A stretch of 64,000 nucleotides of DNA, taken from Chlorophyllum brunneum (Eukaryota; Basidiomycota; Agaricomycetes; Agaricales; Agaricaceae). Positions 9,969-19,775 of this stretch are shown here, in pieces. A program made the position numbers and the translations under genes. The notes under the pieces were generated by a model, which saw only the letters and a program-made list of their open reading frames with translations, had not been told where the DNA came from and ran no database searches. Numbering within the stretch: position 1 is the stretch's first letter; each line of letters starts with the position of its first letter. Location of the stretch: assembly GCA_963576785.1 (NCBI GenBank), contig OY756146.1, positions 1 through 64,000 on the forward strand, in the 5' to 3' direction.

Positions 9969-10370
9969 TTAATCCTCACGTCGATGGGTATCGCCTTGAT
10001 ATGGTTGATGGTCGTCGTCGTGGTGAGAAAGATGTGTTGAATTTAGCAAAGGCGTTGCAATGCTCGTCGTACGTTGATGTGCGTTTGGCAGTTCGCTTGG
10101 CGTCCGCTGATGATGGCGAGTTCGTTCTGGAGACGAACTTGACCTCGAATGTTGGGATGACTGTGCACTATTGAGGCGATTCGACCGTGGCCGTACGCCA
10201 GTGACAAGGATATCATCGTTCCAATCTTCACGAGCACCGAATTCATCGACTTGATCTGGCATGCTTTGAGTCCTCAACGAATAGCTTGTCGTATGCTCCT
10301 TTTTGATGTATGCCTCATACCGCATTGCTCGGAGAGTATTGTCGGCATTTTTGCAGATTGCATTTCTCAC
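9969..10370 (-). CDS. serine- and histidine-rich open frame, arm 1 copy
   Basis: A 133-codon frame, with an ATG at RYEAY inside it, has an acidic middle part and a Ser/Arg/His-rich tail. It differs from the arm 2 frame at only about three residues, all of them in its tail half, where the perfectly identical tract of the inverted repeat ends. It could be the last exon of a larger gene. No domain is recognised. Confidence 0.3.
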   Translation of the reverse strand: MRNAICKNADNTLRAMRYEAYIKKEHTTSYSLRTQSMPDQVDEFGAREDWNDDILVTGVRPRSNRLNSAQSSQHSRSSSSPERTRHHQRTPSELPNAHQRTTSIATPLLNSTHLSHHDDDHQPYQGDTHRRED

Positions 10371-10468
10371 TTGTGAGTGCAGTTAGAGTGGAGCTAGAGG
10401 GGAACTTCGGATCTCGACTTAAGTAAATATTTTGGGACAGCTGTGTCCTTGCCCCATCGCAACTCAGG

Positions 10469-11677
10469 ATGAATCCACTGAAGCGCCAGAAGAAGTCTGG
10501 GCTATCGGGAATCGAACTCAATATCACAGTAGATGCCATCGAGGATTTGATCGCCAAGTGGCAAGCGGAACAGGACAGACAAGTTGACAAGCAAGAACGC
10601 ACTGAGGTTGATCAGCTCGAAATCATTCTCAACATGCTGAAGACAAAGCTTGATGGTCCGCAGGTATGCGAGAATCACACAGGGAGCAAATTGTATACTT
10701 CCGACGAAATTCTGGGAAGATTGAAGATTTGCCCGTGTGGCGACCTGACTTTAAAGAACAAATCTATCTTGCATGCAAAGGAGACCGATTCTCTTGGAAA
10801 GGATGACCATTGGTCTGCCGATGGACTGTATCACCACCTTTGTTTGCTGAAAGATGCTGTTTCACGCAATTTGCATATTCTCGACATATAATTCGAGGAG
10901 CCTTTCCTAACAGACATTGACTAGAACGAAGCTGCGGCACGCCTGTGGATCAACGCATTCCTTTTCCGTGTCACCTCCATGTCGCCTGCCGATTTTAAAA
11001 TCGTTCTCAACGTTGAGCATAACATTTCGCCTGTTGCCCAAAGCCCTACAAGCTTCAACTCTTTGTCCAGTTTTGTCGACTTCACGGTGATATTGACCAC
11101 CAAAGCACACGTCCGTAAGGCGGAAATCTCTGTCTGCACAAGTTTCTCCTTTTGACTCATTTTCTGTAGGGGGCCTTCTGAACAATTCCAGGCTCAGGCC
11201 ATTGCCAGCGCAAGATCATGCCCTTTTCGTTACAGAAGCCAAAGGACCAGATCAGAGACTTGAGAGCCACGTCCCCCAAGCGATCAGTGAGATGTACGGG
11301 TGTGCGAAGCATATAGAGTGAGTCGATTTACACTCTAAGACTTTAGAACCCTTCCAAAAGGTCCTCCAGAAAAACGATCGTCTGTGGAGCGCTGACGAAC
11401 GGTTACAATTGGATTTTCTTGGTTCTTATAATTAACGATGACGGCGACGGTGGCAAGTATGTTCAATCCGACGAGATCGGCATTATGCAGCACACTGGGC
11501 AGGGGGTTTCCAGCGAGGCTTCCTCTTTAATTGCGGCAATTATCATACATTGGGTAAGCTTTGTGCTCAAATGTGACCATGCCAGTGCTGAATACTTCGT
11601 TTTGCGGGCTCTAGGTCCAGCATAGCTACGAAGAGATTGGAGCCGATGACTACTTTACAACCGCGCTAACTGCATAA
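10469..11677 (+). CDS. PD-(D/E)XK-like protein, intact copy (324 aa)
   Basis: Exons 10469-10858, 10925-11114, 11170-11317, 11370-11553 and 11615-11677 join in frame; introns are 52-66 bp, one with a GTTTCA donor. The N-terminal 130 residues are charged and helical. The core shows EAAARLWINAF (132-142), FVDFTVIL with Asp182, and FVTEAKG with Glu216 and Lys218. This D...ExK spacing is typical of PD-(D/E)XK nuclease folds. Further on come HVPQAISEMYGCAK, GALTNGYNWIFLVL and NDDGDGGKY. From memory, fungal proteins with this motif order are linked to CRN-type effectors, but no CRN header is visible here. Nuclease activity is an inference. This is the only complete copy of three in the window. Confidence 0.68.
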
Positions 11678-13822
11678 TAGGTAGGGTTATATCACTCGAT
11701 TTAAGACTTACCTCATAAAACGCACTACTTACTAGTACCTTACTCGTCAGCGAAATTCGAGCAACAAACACGAGGCAGGAGGGACAGTGGGGGTAGATCT
11801 TGGGAGCTTCATCAAGTTATCTATTAAATAATATATTAACGCTAATAATTCATCGGTCTAAAGGAAACATTCGTGGCAGGAGTGAAGTAACAAATGAAAA
11901 TCAAGGTAGGACTCGACCTCTCGATGCCATGTACCTCTTCGACCCCCAGGCATATACGTGCGTGAGAGTAATAGCTCTGTCACCGACGTCGCGACGAGTC
12001 CAACATGAAACATCGACCGATCTTGTGAGGCAGCGGTAGTCTCCCTGGCGCGTTGAGCCGCTAGTACAGTACACGCGAACAGCCTGCGAGAATATTCATC
12101 AATTGTCAGTGATCTGTTATGTACGGAAAAGAGGACAGGGGACGGATCGGCATCAGAAGTCGAGAGAATGGAAAGAAAAAAGATCAGGCTGGAGAAGTGG
12201 GCGGCGGCAGGCACACCCCATGAGCTCAGGGCAGTCATAAGGAAGGGGAGGATGGGGCAGGAGAATGAGAGGTTGATGACAAAGATCCGGGTGCTTGTGG
12301 ATGTTTTTCGCCCTCTGCATATGTCAGTCGCGCAAAAGGAAGGCCAAAAGGGCACCGGGATGACAGGGAAAGGGGGAGGGTGGAAGGAAAATGTGTAAAC
12401 ATAGACTCACGTTCTTCTCTTCCCTGGCTCGTCATGGCCTGGAGCCTGGGTATGCATTGCTGGTCACCGGAACAATCTTGAAAGAAGGACGCGATACAAT
12501 CCCCGTTCCATCTGTGGGCGATAGAGTATGCATCAGTAAAAGGAAGAGAGAACACAGAACACACCTACTCCATCTCCTACTTTTGGAGGTGTGTTGAAGG
12601 CACCTTCTCCTCAACGACACCAGCAATGACACCTTCCTCTCCTCCCTCTCCCTCTCCTGCTTCTCCTCAGCATCTACCGGAGCCAGGTGAGGGATCGTGC
12701 AACATCCGTCCGCTACGAGTCGAGCTCTCTCAGCGCCGTGCTTAAGCTCGGCAGCACACGCTAGCTCTCTTGGTCGATTAACGCAGTCTGTAGAGTTTTC
12801 AAATCAAACTTGAAAATATTGGAAAAAAGACGGACGTACATACCTTTCTCAGGCTGTCCGCCTCACCTATACATGAGGGTCGGGACCCCCTCCACCACGT
12901 ATGACGAACCCACATTCGGTCGCTCTGTAGAAATGGCAAATGACGAGTTTGGGGGTGACGGATCAGAACCGGAACCGCAACTCGGATATATGGAACGGAA
13001 GCAAAAACGGAAGAGGAGCGGAGTAAGCGCAAGGCCGTGGATGGGGATAGATGGACGCATTGAAAGAGGTGAAGTGAAATGAAGGAGAGGCCGGGTGCTC
13101 GTCTCAGTGTTTGTGTACAGAGAAGACTGACTAATTTATCAAAGGCGAAGCACTTAGCCGCAACAAAGGATCACAGCAAACCTAGAACATACCTATTTGC
13201 ATCCCGTCCCCGGCCGCGAGCCTCCCCGCTACGAATTATAATCGTCGACAGTTCTGAGCCTTCCTGATGTCCACGGCCCTGTCATTCGACCTTTCCTATC
13301 GCGCAAGATTAGTTTTCCACAAGAAAAGTACGCGAAGATGTTCTACATGCCTTGGGAGAGAAAGCGGAGCGCGTGTGTTCAATCACATGAGTGATGGTTT
13401 GATGGCGTGCCCGTCGTGGCCGACAGCGATCCATTATTTGGTCGCTGTAAACAATGTCATCAACCTAATGTCAATGATAATTGTGGTAACCATTGTCAAT
13501 GTCGCGTTCCAGTTCAATTACCGTCCAACCCGGGGATCGAGTTTGAGCCAGGTAAACTCAATATTTCTCCAACGCTTACCACTGTTTGTGCAACCATTGA
13601 AATGGAAAAATTAGATCCCCAGGCTTCAACGAATCTTCGCTACGACATTGTACATACCGGGGATTGCTCAGAGGTCTTTTGGAATGTAGCATTGAAGATG
13701 AATCTCCTCAGATGGATAATAAATACCAGTCTTTTACTCACTGATGGTACCGTTAAATAATTGCTCATACTCTCGATTCGAGCTGCAACAAAGATCCTCG
13801 TGCATTACACTTCGACGCGCGA
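11678..13822. other. arm 1 region with only small uncertain frames
   Basis: Frames at 12810-13082 (+, acidic then Arg/Lys-rich, 90 codons) and 13407-13760 (+, with clustered Cys in CKQCHQPNVNDNCGNHCQC) are the best candidates, but neither has a recognisable domain or a clear exon structure. The segment 12005-12512 and parts of 13390-13680 are missing from arm 2, so these are variable portions of the repeat. Confidence 0.4.
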
Positions 13823-14185
13823 TCATCCTACCTTTGATCGCAAACTCAGGGATTGGATCCTGCTGCTAGCCAAGCAAACATGATAGTCCCCTGGTCCCCT
13901 TCGTAGTTCTACCTTATCTCCTGCAGTACCCCGTATCCGGATACAAGACCCGCACCATCTGAAAGCGGTCGTCAAGACCTTTCTAACCCACCCCAACACA
14001 TCTCCGGATACCATCCTTCCACTGACGCGGGCCGCGTATTCGGGATCAAGGATTTCGTTTGAGGAGGCCAAGTACCTTTCAAAGTCAGCAAGATTGCCTG
14101 CAATAACCCACATACTTTCCACTTCTCGTGTCTGGGTGTACTTGACGGGACGCTTTGTAGCAGTATTATACAGTCTAAAAGTCAT
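13823..14185 (-). CDS. hypothetical open frame, arm 1 copy (120 aa)
   Basis: The frame begins with a real ATG at 14185. Its middle part contains SSNEILDPEYAARVSGRM. The homologous stretch in arm 2 (33567-33921) has small insertions that break the frame, and a 42-bp piece of its 3' end recurs at 48988-49029. No domain is recognised; it may be a remnant of a dispersed repeat. Confidence 0.3.
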   Translation of the reverse strand: MTFRLYNTATKRPVKYTQTREVESMWVIAGNLADFERYLASSNEILDPEYAARVSGRMVSGDVLGWVRKVLTTAFRWCGSCIRIRGTAGDKVELRRGPGDYHVCLASSRIQSLSLRSKVG

Positions 14186-14272
14186 TTAATTAGGAGAAAT
14201 AAAAATATCATGTCACAAAACAATACATCCGTTAAACTAAAAATACCTAGACAAGCCTTCTTTGTCGTAATC

Positions 14273-15255
14273 TCATCCCTCAGTCCTCAGCATTGACACC
14301 CGTGTATCGAGCCTTGATGATAAATCCGTCGAATTTATTGCGAGGGTCATGGCCTTATCCAGGTGTTGAGTAGCCGACTTAAACGCCGTTTCCCAATGCC
14401 CTCGAAGCGCTGCGATTTCAAGGCCCTGCAGCTCGGCCGTTTCGGCCTGCTTCAGCTCTAGGACAGCGAGCTCGAACATGGGCCCACAGCCAACCCACGT
14501 GCTAGTGATGACTTGGCTGTGGTTACTATGAGCATCGGTTTAGAAGGCGCGACTAGCGACGTAATCTTTGGTAGTACGGTGCACCACACCGAGAAGGAGT
14601 GAACGGGGCGCTAATTCGTCGGGAGTGTCGAGAACGAGGTCCGAGGAAGCCGGGATCGCGGCTGGCGAGGAGTGGGGACTGGATACCCTGGGCGGGGGCG
14701 ACGTGGTGTACCATTCGTGGATGTGAAGAAGCGCTACCGGTTGCGAGATTCGAGAGTGAGTGTTCCAGACTGGAATAAAGTTGGTAAAACACTCCCCAAA
14801 GGCTACCACGTGGACGTACAAATGGCATTCTCTGAAAACACATTCAGTCAGATCATATCTCCCTAGGACGGGGCCGACATTCCATCGGACGACTGGCCTC
14901 TACGAAGCAGGTTTCGTTCTTCCCAAGTCGCTTCTGTTTACCTTGGTAAAAGGCAACTACAAACAAGATTATGAAGACGACATGGAGGAAAAACGCTCTC
15001 TTCTTTTTGATGGAGACCTCCGTCGGGAGATCTTTCCGCCAATCTTCTAATCGATTTATCCTGGGATAGTATCAAAAAGCTGCTGTGCCTTTTTGCGATC
15101 ACCCAGTGACCAGTGGCAGCCGGCTGTTATAAGTTAGTACGTGGCATGACTCTCATAAAGCTAGATGAGAATATGGAGCAGAGAAGTCCAGCCGAGGTAT
15201 TGAGTTCTGTAATGCGGAGGAGGGCTGTAGCAGCTTCGTCATACCGGGCTGTCCC
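14273..15255 (-). pseudogene. Iml2/TPR39-type pseudogene, arm 1 copy
   Basis: Read on the minus strand, fragments in several frames correspond to a tetratricopeptide-like protein of the Iml2 (inclusion body clearance)/TTC39 type. They include [52 protein letters not shown] and LSSRLDTRVSML. The frame is interrupted by stops and shifts, including a TAA after VASRAF that is also present in arm 2. The gene was therefore already broken before the arms were duplicated or were last homogenised. Confidence 0.6.
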
Positions 15256-16069
15256 AGGCGAGCTCAAATACGAGCTGTAAGAGTAACGATAAGATGCGTT
15301 GTATACGGAGGAGCGGGGCTCACGAGGCTGTCGGCCTGAGCAAAACTGAAGGGTCGGTGAGGATTCAAGCCGTCCTGAAGAACCTTGATAGCAGCATGCG
15401 GGTCACAGGTCATGCGTAAAATCTTGGCCTAACATGTATGGGTCAGTGAGAACTGAGTGAATAGCCAAGCAGACAACCTTATTCAGAATCCACAGTGTGC
15501 CGTTGGGGAGTCGGTCATTAGTCCTGGATTGGTCTTAGGGACTGAGAAACATATGTGAGTGGTCGTTGAACAAACCTATCAACTAAAATTTGATATTCTT
15601 TAACTATATGAGTTTCATCAGCTTGGTAGCCGGAAAGCAAGAGAAGGACGCCGTGGTAGGTCATAAGGATCAGTCCAGAATCTTGTAAACGAGCCTTGAG
15701 TCCAAAGAAACCGACGACGCTCCAGCGAACATGTCAGATATGTGACAGAGAGAGATTAGCAACAGACACACCGTACGCGCTTGGGAAGGAGAGAGAAGAG
15801 ATTGAATAGCCCATAACCTACAAGGGGGTGAGCACGGATGAATGATTAGCAGTGTGGGACTGACCAAATACAGTCCCTGAAATGATAAGGTCATCAATGG
15901 ATCTGATCCCTATATATATTAACCGTGGTTGTGGATCAATATTTGCTAGTATGTAACACCAATCGTTGGTTCTCATTAAATATCATTTATCATCTCAGCC
16001 GTTCGGTCAATAACAATACAGATTAAACTATACATCGTACAAAAACTTCAGTCCAACGGAGTAAAATTA
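15256..16069. other. spacer between arm 1 and the membrane protein gene
   Basis: No supported gene. Only short frames without domains are seen. Confidence 0.5.
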
Positions 16070-17350
16070 TCACGTCCTGATCACACTTTTCGTCACCGTA
16101 ATACCATTGGGATAGATATCGGATTCTGAGGATTTATCGCCGGTATTGACTGACTTGACAGCCAACTCGACGTCCTGGGGGGGCCCACTTTGTCTGTGCA
16201 CAAAATTCATCGACCCAAGCGTCGTGCTTCCCGCTGTGTGCTGTTCAGACATGGTTGTTCTCTCGTTATGGTCGAATACTGTAAATTGTTTATCTCGTCT
16301 GGCTGAGGACCGGACAAGAATGACGTTGAATGCTATCCCGGTCGCTTGTAGCGTCTTTAGATATTTAATCAGCTTTTTATCAGCATATGGACACCAGTGC
16401 TTACGATATCAGATGCTGGATACAGAGCATTACTCTGAGATACGCTAACCATGAACGTGATGAATACCATCATCGTGTAGGCCGCTCCAGATTCAGCGAT
16501 AACTCGGATTACCTTCCGGAGATGATTGGGTTGGTGCACGATTGACCCACTACGGTTCATGTACTTGGCACTCTGCGACTCGACACGCCAAATACGCCAC
16601 ACCAAGATACCTGTTACTTGTCAGTTTTGAGATCTTGCCTCGGCAATTATGGCTTACTTGTGGTAAGTATGTTCTGAACAGCTGTGATGGCGAAAAATGC
16701 TAGCCACCAGGGACGGATTTGGCTCGAATTCAATGATATTGATTGATTAGTATTTGGGTTGGCTTCGACTTCAATCAGTTTGATTGCCATCGAAGTACCG
16801 CCGAGGTACAAAATGAGGGAAGGGACAATAACCAGCCAGCGGCGTCCGTGCACAACCCAACACCTATAAATCTGTACGACAACGATTCAATAGGAGTTCG
16901 AGGATCATTTCTAAAGAATTATTTACCAAAACAAAATCGCCCAAGATCATAGCGATGACTTGATTCACGGACTGCCGTTGGAATGTGTCAGCTCTGCGTA
17001 ATGAAATACAGAAGATCGCGCACTCGAGCGATATTGATCCAATCTCCGATATCAAAGAACACTTTTGTTGGGTTCGTCGACTCGACGAACGCATGAAAAT
17101 TATGCAATAACCCGATTGCCACATCGAATGTGGAGATTGCGAACAGGGCTAGTGCAACACCGACCATCATCCAACGAATCTCGTGTGGACGAAGCCATCG
17201 CTCCTCCCGTCCGCTCCCCGTGAACAGAAGGGTGCGGGCGCAGAAGCAGCATGTTACGAGGAACATGCCAAAGAAGAGCGTCTCACAGAAGTTTCCTGAG
17301 AGCTGTGCTGCAGTTATCGGGAACTGTCTTTCTGCATCGGATTGCGACAT
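16070..17350 (-). CDS. multipass membrane protein, paralogue A (358 aa)
   Basis: Exons are complement(16070-16354, 16405-16610, 16658-16871, 16927-16971, 17024-17350), all with GT-AG introns of 47-55 bp. The start is the ATG at 17350, followed by MSQSDAERQFPITAAQL. About seven hydrophobic segments are visible, with the charged loop GREERWLRPHEIRW between the first two and a soluble tail ending in SDIYPNGITVTKSV. This is the layout of the many Agaricomycete seven-TM proteins of unknown function. It has the same five-exon structure and intron phases as the gene at 52623-53858. A receptor or sensor role is a guess. Confidence 0.82.
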
Positions 17351-19385
17351 GGCGGGGGAGGGATGTGTGTGCTCCACAGAAGGAGAGACAAGGTATCAGC
17401 ACCAGGAATGGGTTCGTTCTGCTATGTATATAGCTGCGCGTTATCCAAGCATCTTAGATTAAGTATAGCACTCAACTCCTTCTATAGGCATGGGAAGGGC
17501 CCCGGGATAGTGCGAAGACATGCAGCGAGCGCATGTCACTGCCTCCACCAATCGTAATCTATAATTAATCAAGTTTCCATTGCCTGCGATATGCACAAAG
17601 AACTAGGCTGACTTTTCGACATACTTTCAGGAAGGATCACGGATGGAAGCTGTGTGTGTTTCCTGCTGGCTCTATCCAGTCGTGCTGGAAGTCGAACGCT
17701 CATTCTCCAGCCTCGTTTTTTCGGATAACGGTCCTCAGCTCTTTTAGTCTTATCGGGGGCCAAGCCTGATGGAAGTAGTCATCTGATATGCACCAGTCAC
17801 ACCTCGACCTGAAAAAGCGGCCAGATGCTCAAATTGGAGACTGCCTAACTTACACAGGTCGAGAAGGAGTACGGGCCTACTGGGTGGCCGAATGTCATCC
17901 TCTAGCCAGTACCTCTGAAAATCCACGAAAATTCGAAGGGTACGGGGCTACAACCTTGCAAGAACTTTTGGGCGAACGTTACCACATGTTCTACCCGTCA
18001 CGGTGGTGTCGTACACCAATAGCTTGTATGACTGATCATCATGTCAACAGGTCGCCGAAAAGACATAATAAACATGTTAATCATCGCTGTGCTCTCAGCT
18101 TCCATGTTGATAGACATCGAATGACCTTATCCACAATGATATTGCATCTTGTGGCGCTAAAATGTCGGGGCCCCATCCCTGTAATAGCGCGAGCGGTATG
18201 TCATCCTCCCGAATTATTCGGCTGCGGCGATGAACGCTCGATTGTCCTTAATATGTTGTCCGCGGTCGTGCTTTGTCATCATAATCTTAGCGGGCACCCT
18301 CAACCCTATCAACACCTTCAGCCTTGTAATGACTGCGCATCACAAACTCTTGCCCGTTGGTGTACCAGCGAGCCCTTTTAGTGCAGTGAGATTACCGTTA
18401 CAGGCATACTCTGCATTTGTAGCAAAACCATGCGAGATCCGAATACTACGGGTGACAGCCATCTTGTTCCCTTTTTTAGTGGTGCTTTCAAGACCTTGGA
18501 CGACTCACGACTAGGTATTGTGCTGGCAAGAAGCAGTTTTCTCGAGCGAGAGGCCTCCTCTTGCCTATTGCTATGTTCATGTTTTATTAATACTGACTCA
18601 CTCATCACGCTCGTCCTTTTTGTTTATCCAAGAAGAAGCATCATGGTGTCAACAGTTGCGAAAACAGATTACATACTTGTGTTACTCGGTCATAACAAGC
18701 GATCACCCGTTGTAAGTGGTTTTCCATGAACCACAGATTCATGCCGAATTAATTTGGATGGTAAATCAATAGACGATCAGAGCGTAGCTGTGAACAACCT
18801 AAAAAATAACTTCCGAACATTTGTACACGGTGGACCCATTATGCAAACACTGCCACCCATCATTCCGGTTTACCATGGAGACAGCATACTCTCACGCGGT
18901 GCAGGATTCGAACTCACAGCCTCTAAGGTCATTACCACCACTATTCACATCACCGACTCGGAGCAAGACAGTGTATGAGGCAGCTATCGATAGCTTGAAC
19001 AACCCGTGGTCTAAATAAGCTCGACTAATCCGCCATCTGTCTCGAGGCATCACAATGAGCCCGGTGATCGGGGTTGGCAGTCGTAAACAGCCTACCGGGT
19101 TGAAGTATGGTTGGGGGTACTGTTTCACATAACCAAGAACGTAGCCTACGGGTTACGACGTTCTCTACTTGCGAATCATTCTTCATCTAGGAAATTGGAG
19201 GCTCTTTGTTACGACGTAACATATGGAGTCGCGCATGTCAGACGCCGAACCCCCTGTCAACGAGAGGATATATATGGAGGAAAAGAACGGCCATCACCTG
19301 TATAGCCTCTGTCTGTTGTACCAGTCTGAGCACTCGTTGCCAATATTACTTCTCTCAATATCACCACAGACACCCTATATTTCCA
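17351..19385. other. intergenic region without a recognised gene
   Basis: Several frames of 60-200 codons occur, the longest at 17788-18381 (+), but none shows a known domain, biased codon use or a convincing splice pattern. Confidence 0.4.
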
Positions 19386-19775
19386 ATGTCCACCGTGTCG
19401 CACAATACTTACTATGGGCCACCTATTGGGAAACCTAGCCCGATTCATCACTGGCAGGGCGGCGACCGCAGCCAGCAATGGGAGTGTAAGCGGATCTCGT
19501 TTATGGTCAGGGTCATGCTGACACCTTTCCTACAGCCCCCTACAGACAACCGGATTACTATCAGCAACAACCACAGCTACATCCGTCACCCCGGTTGGTG
19601 TACATACAACGTCCCCCACCGACCAAGCAGTCTTCCGACTCGTGTTGTGTTCCATGTGCATGGTTAGTCTGCCTGCTTGGCCAGCTGTCTGTGTCAATTG
19701 ACGAGCGGTACTTTCTACAGCATGGCAGGGTGCTGCACTGCATGGCTTTGTTGTCCTTGTGTATTCTGCTGTTAG
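19386..19775 (+). CDS. CYSTM-type cysteine-rich small protein (93 aa)
   Basis: Exons 19386-19485, 19536-19662 and 19721-19775 are separated by 50- and 58-bp introns. The spliced product starts MSTVSHNTYYGPP, has a Gln/Pro/Tyr-rich middle (DYYQQQPQL, VYIQRPPPTKQSSD), and ends in a Cys-rich hydrophobic tail beginning CCVPCAC and ending CVFCC. This is the layout of eukaryotic CYSTM proteins: a short proline-rich cytosolic part followed by a Cys-rich membrane-associated module, usually linked to stress tolerance. The Cys tail is formed only after removal of the second intron, which supports the model. Confidence 0.75.

Larger units (their letters stand above)
6690..15255 (+). repeat. large inverted repeat, arm 1
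   Basis: This block recurs in reverse complement at 32485-40985. Between about 7090 and 10100 the two arms are indistinguishable: frames on both strands have identical translations and the coordinate sum is constant at 47682. The outer 6690-7080 is only about 80% identical by eye. Inward of 10100 there are scattered substitutions and indels: 77 bp near 11340, about 508 bp (12005-12512) present only here, and several segments near 13390-13680. The inner edge is inside the Iml2-like pseudogene. No terminal repeats or target-site duplication were recognised, so I call it a segmental duplication rather than a transposon. Confidence 0.93.

Noticed and set aside
10921..11160. 79-codon minus-strand frame conserved in all three PD-(D/E)XK-like copies
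   Set aside because: It lies antisense to exon 2 of the spliced plus-strand gene, whose protein motifs and splice sites make sense; the conserved antisense frame is a shadow.
13407..13760. Cys-rich frame as a zinc-binding gene
   Set aside because: Most of it is absent from arm 2, there is no splice support, and the Cys pattern is not one I recognise.
6690..15255. Inverted arms as a DNA transposon or giant mobile element
   Set aside because: No terminal inverted repeats, target-site duplication, transposase or tyrosine recombinase was found, and the ends are ragged; segmental duplication fits better.
18890..18930. Possible tRNA or SINE B box (GAGTTCGAATCC on the minus strand)
   Set aside because: The T-arm-like word is present, but there is no matching acceptor stem, no properly spaced A box, and no second copy in the window.
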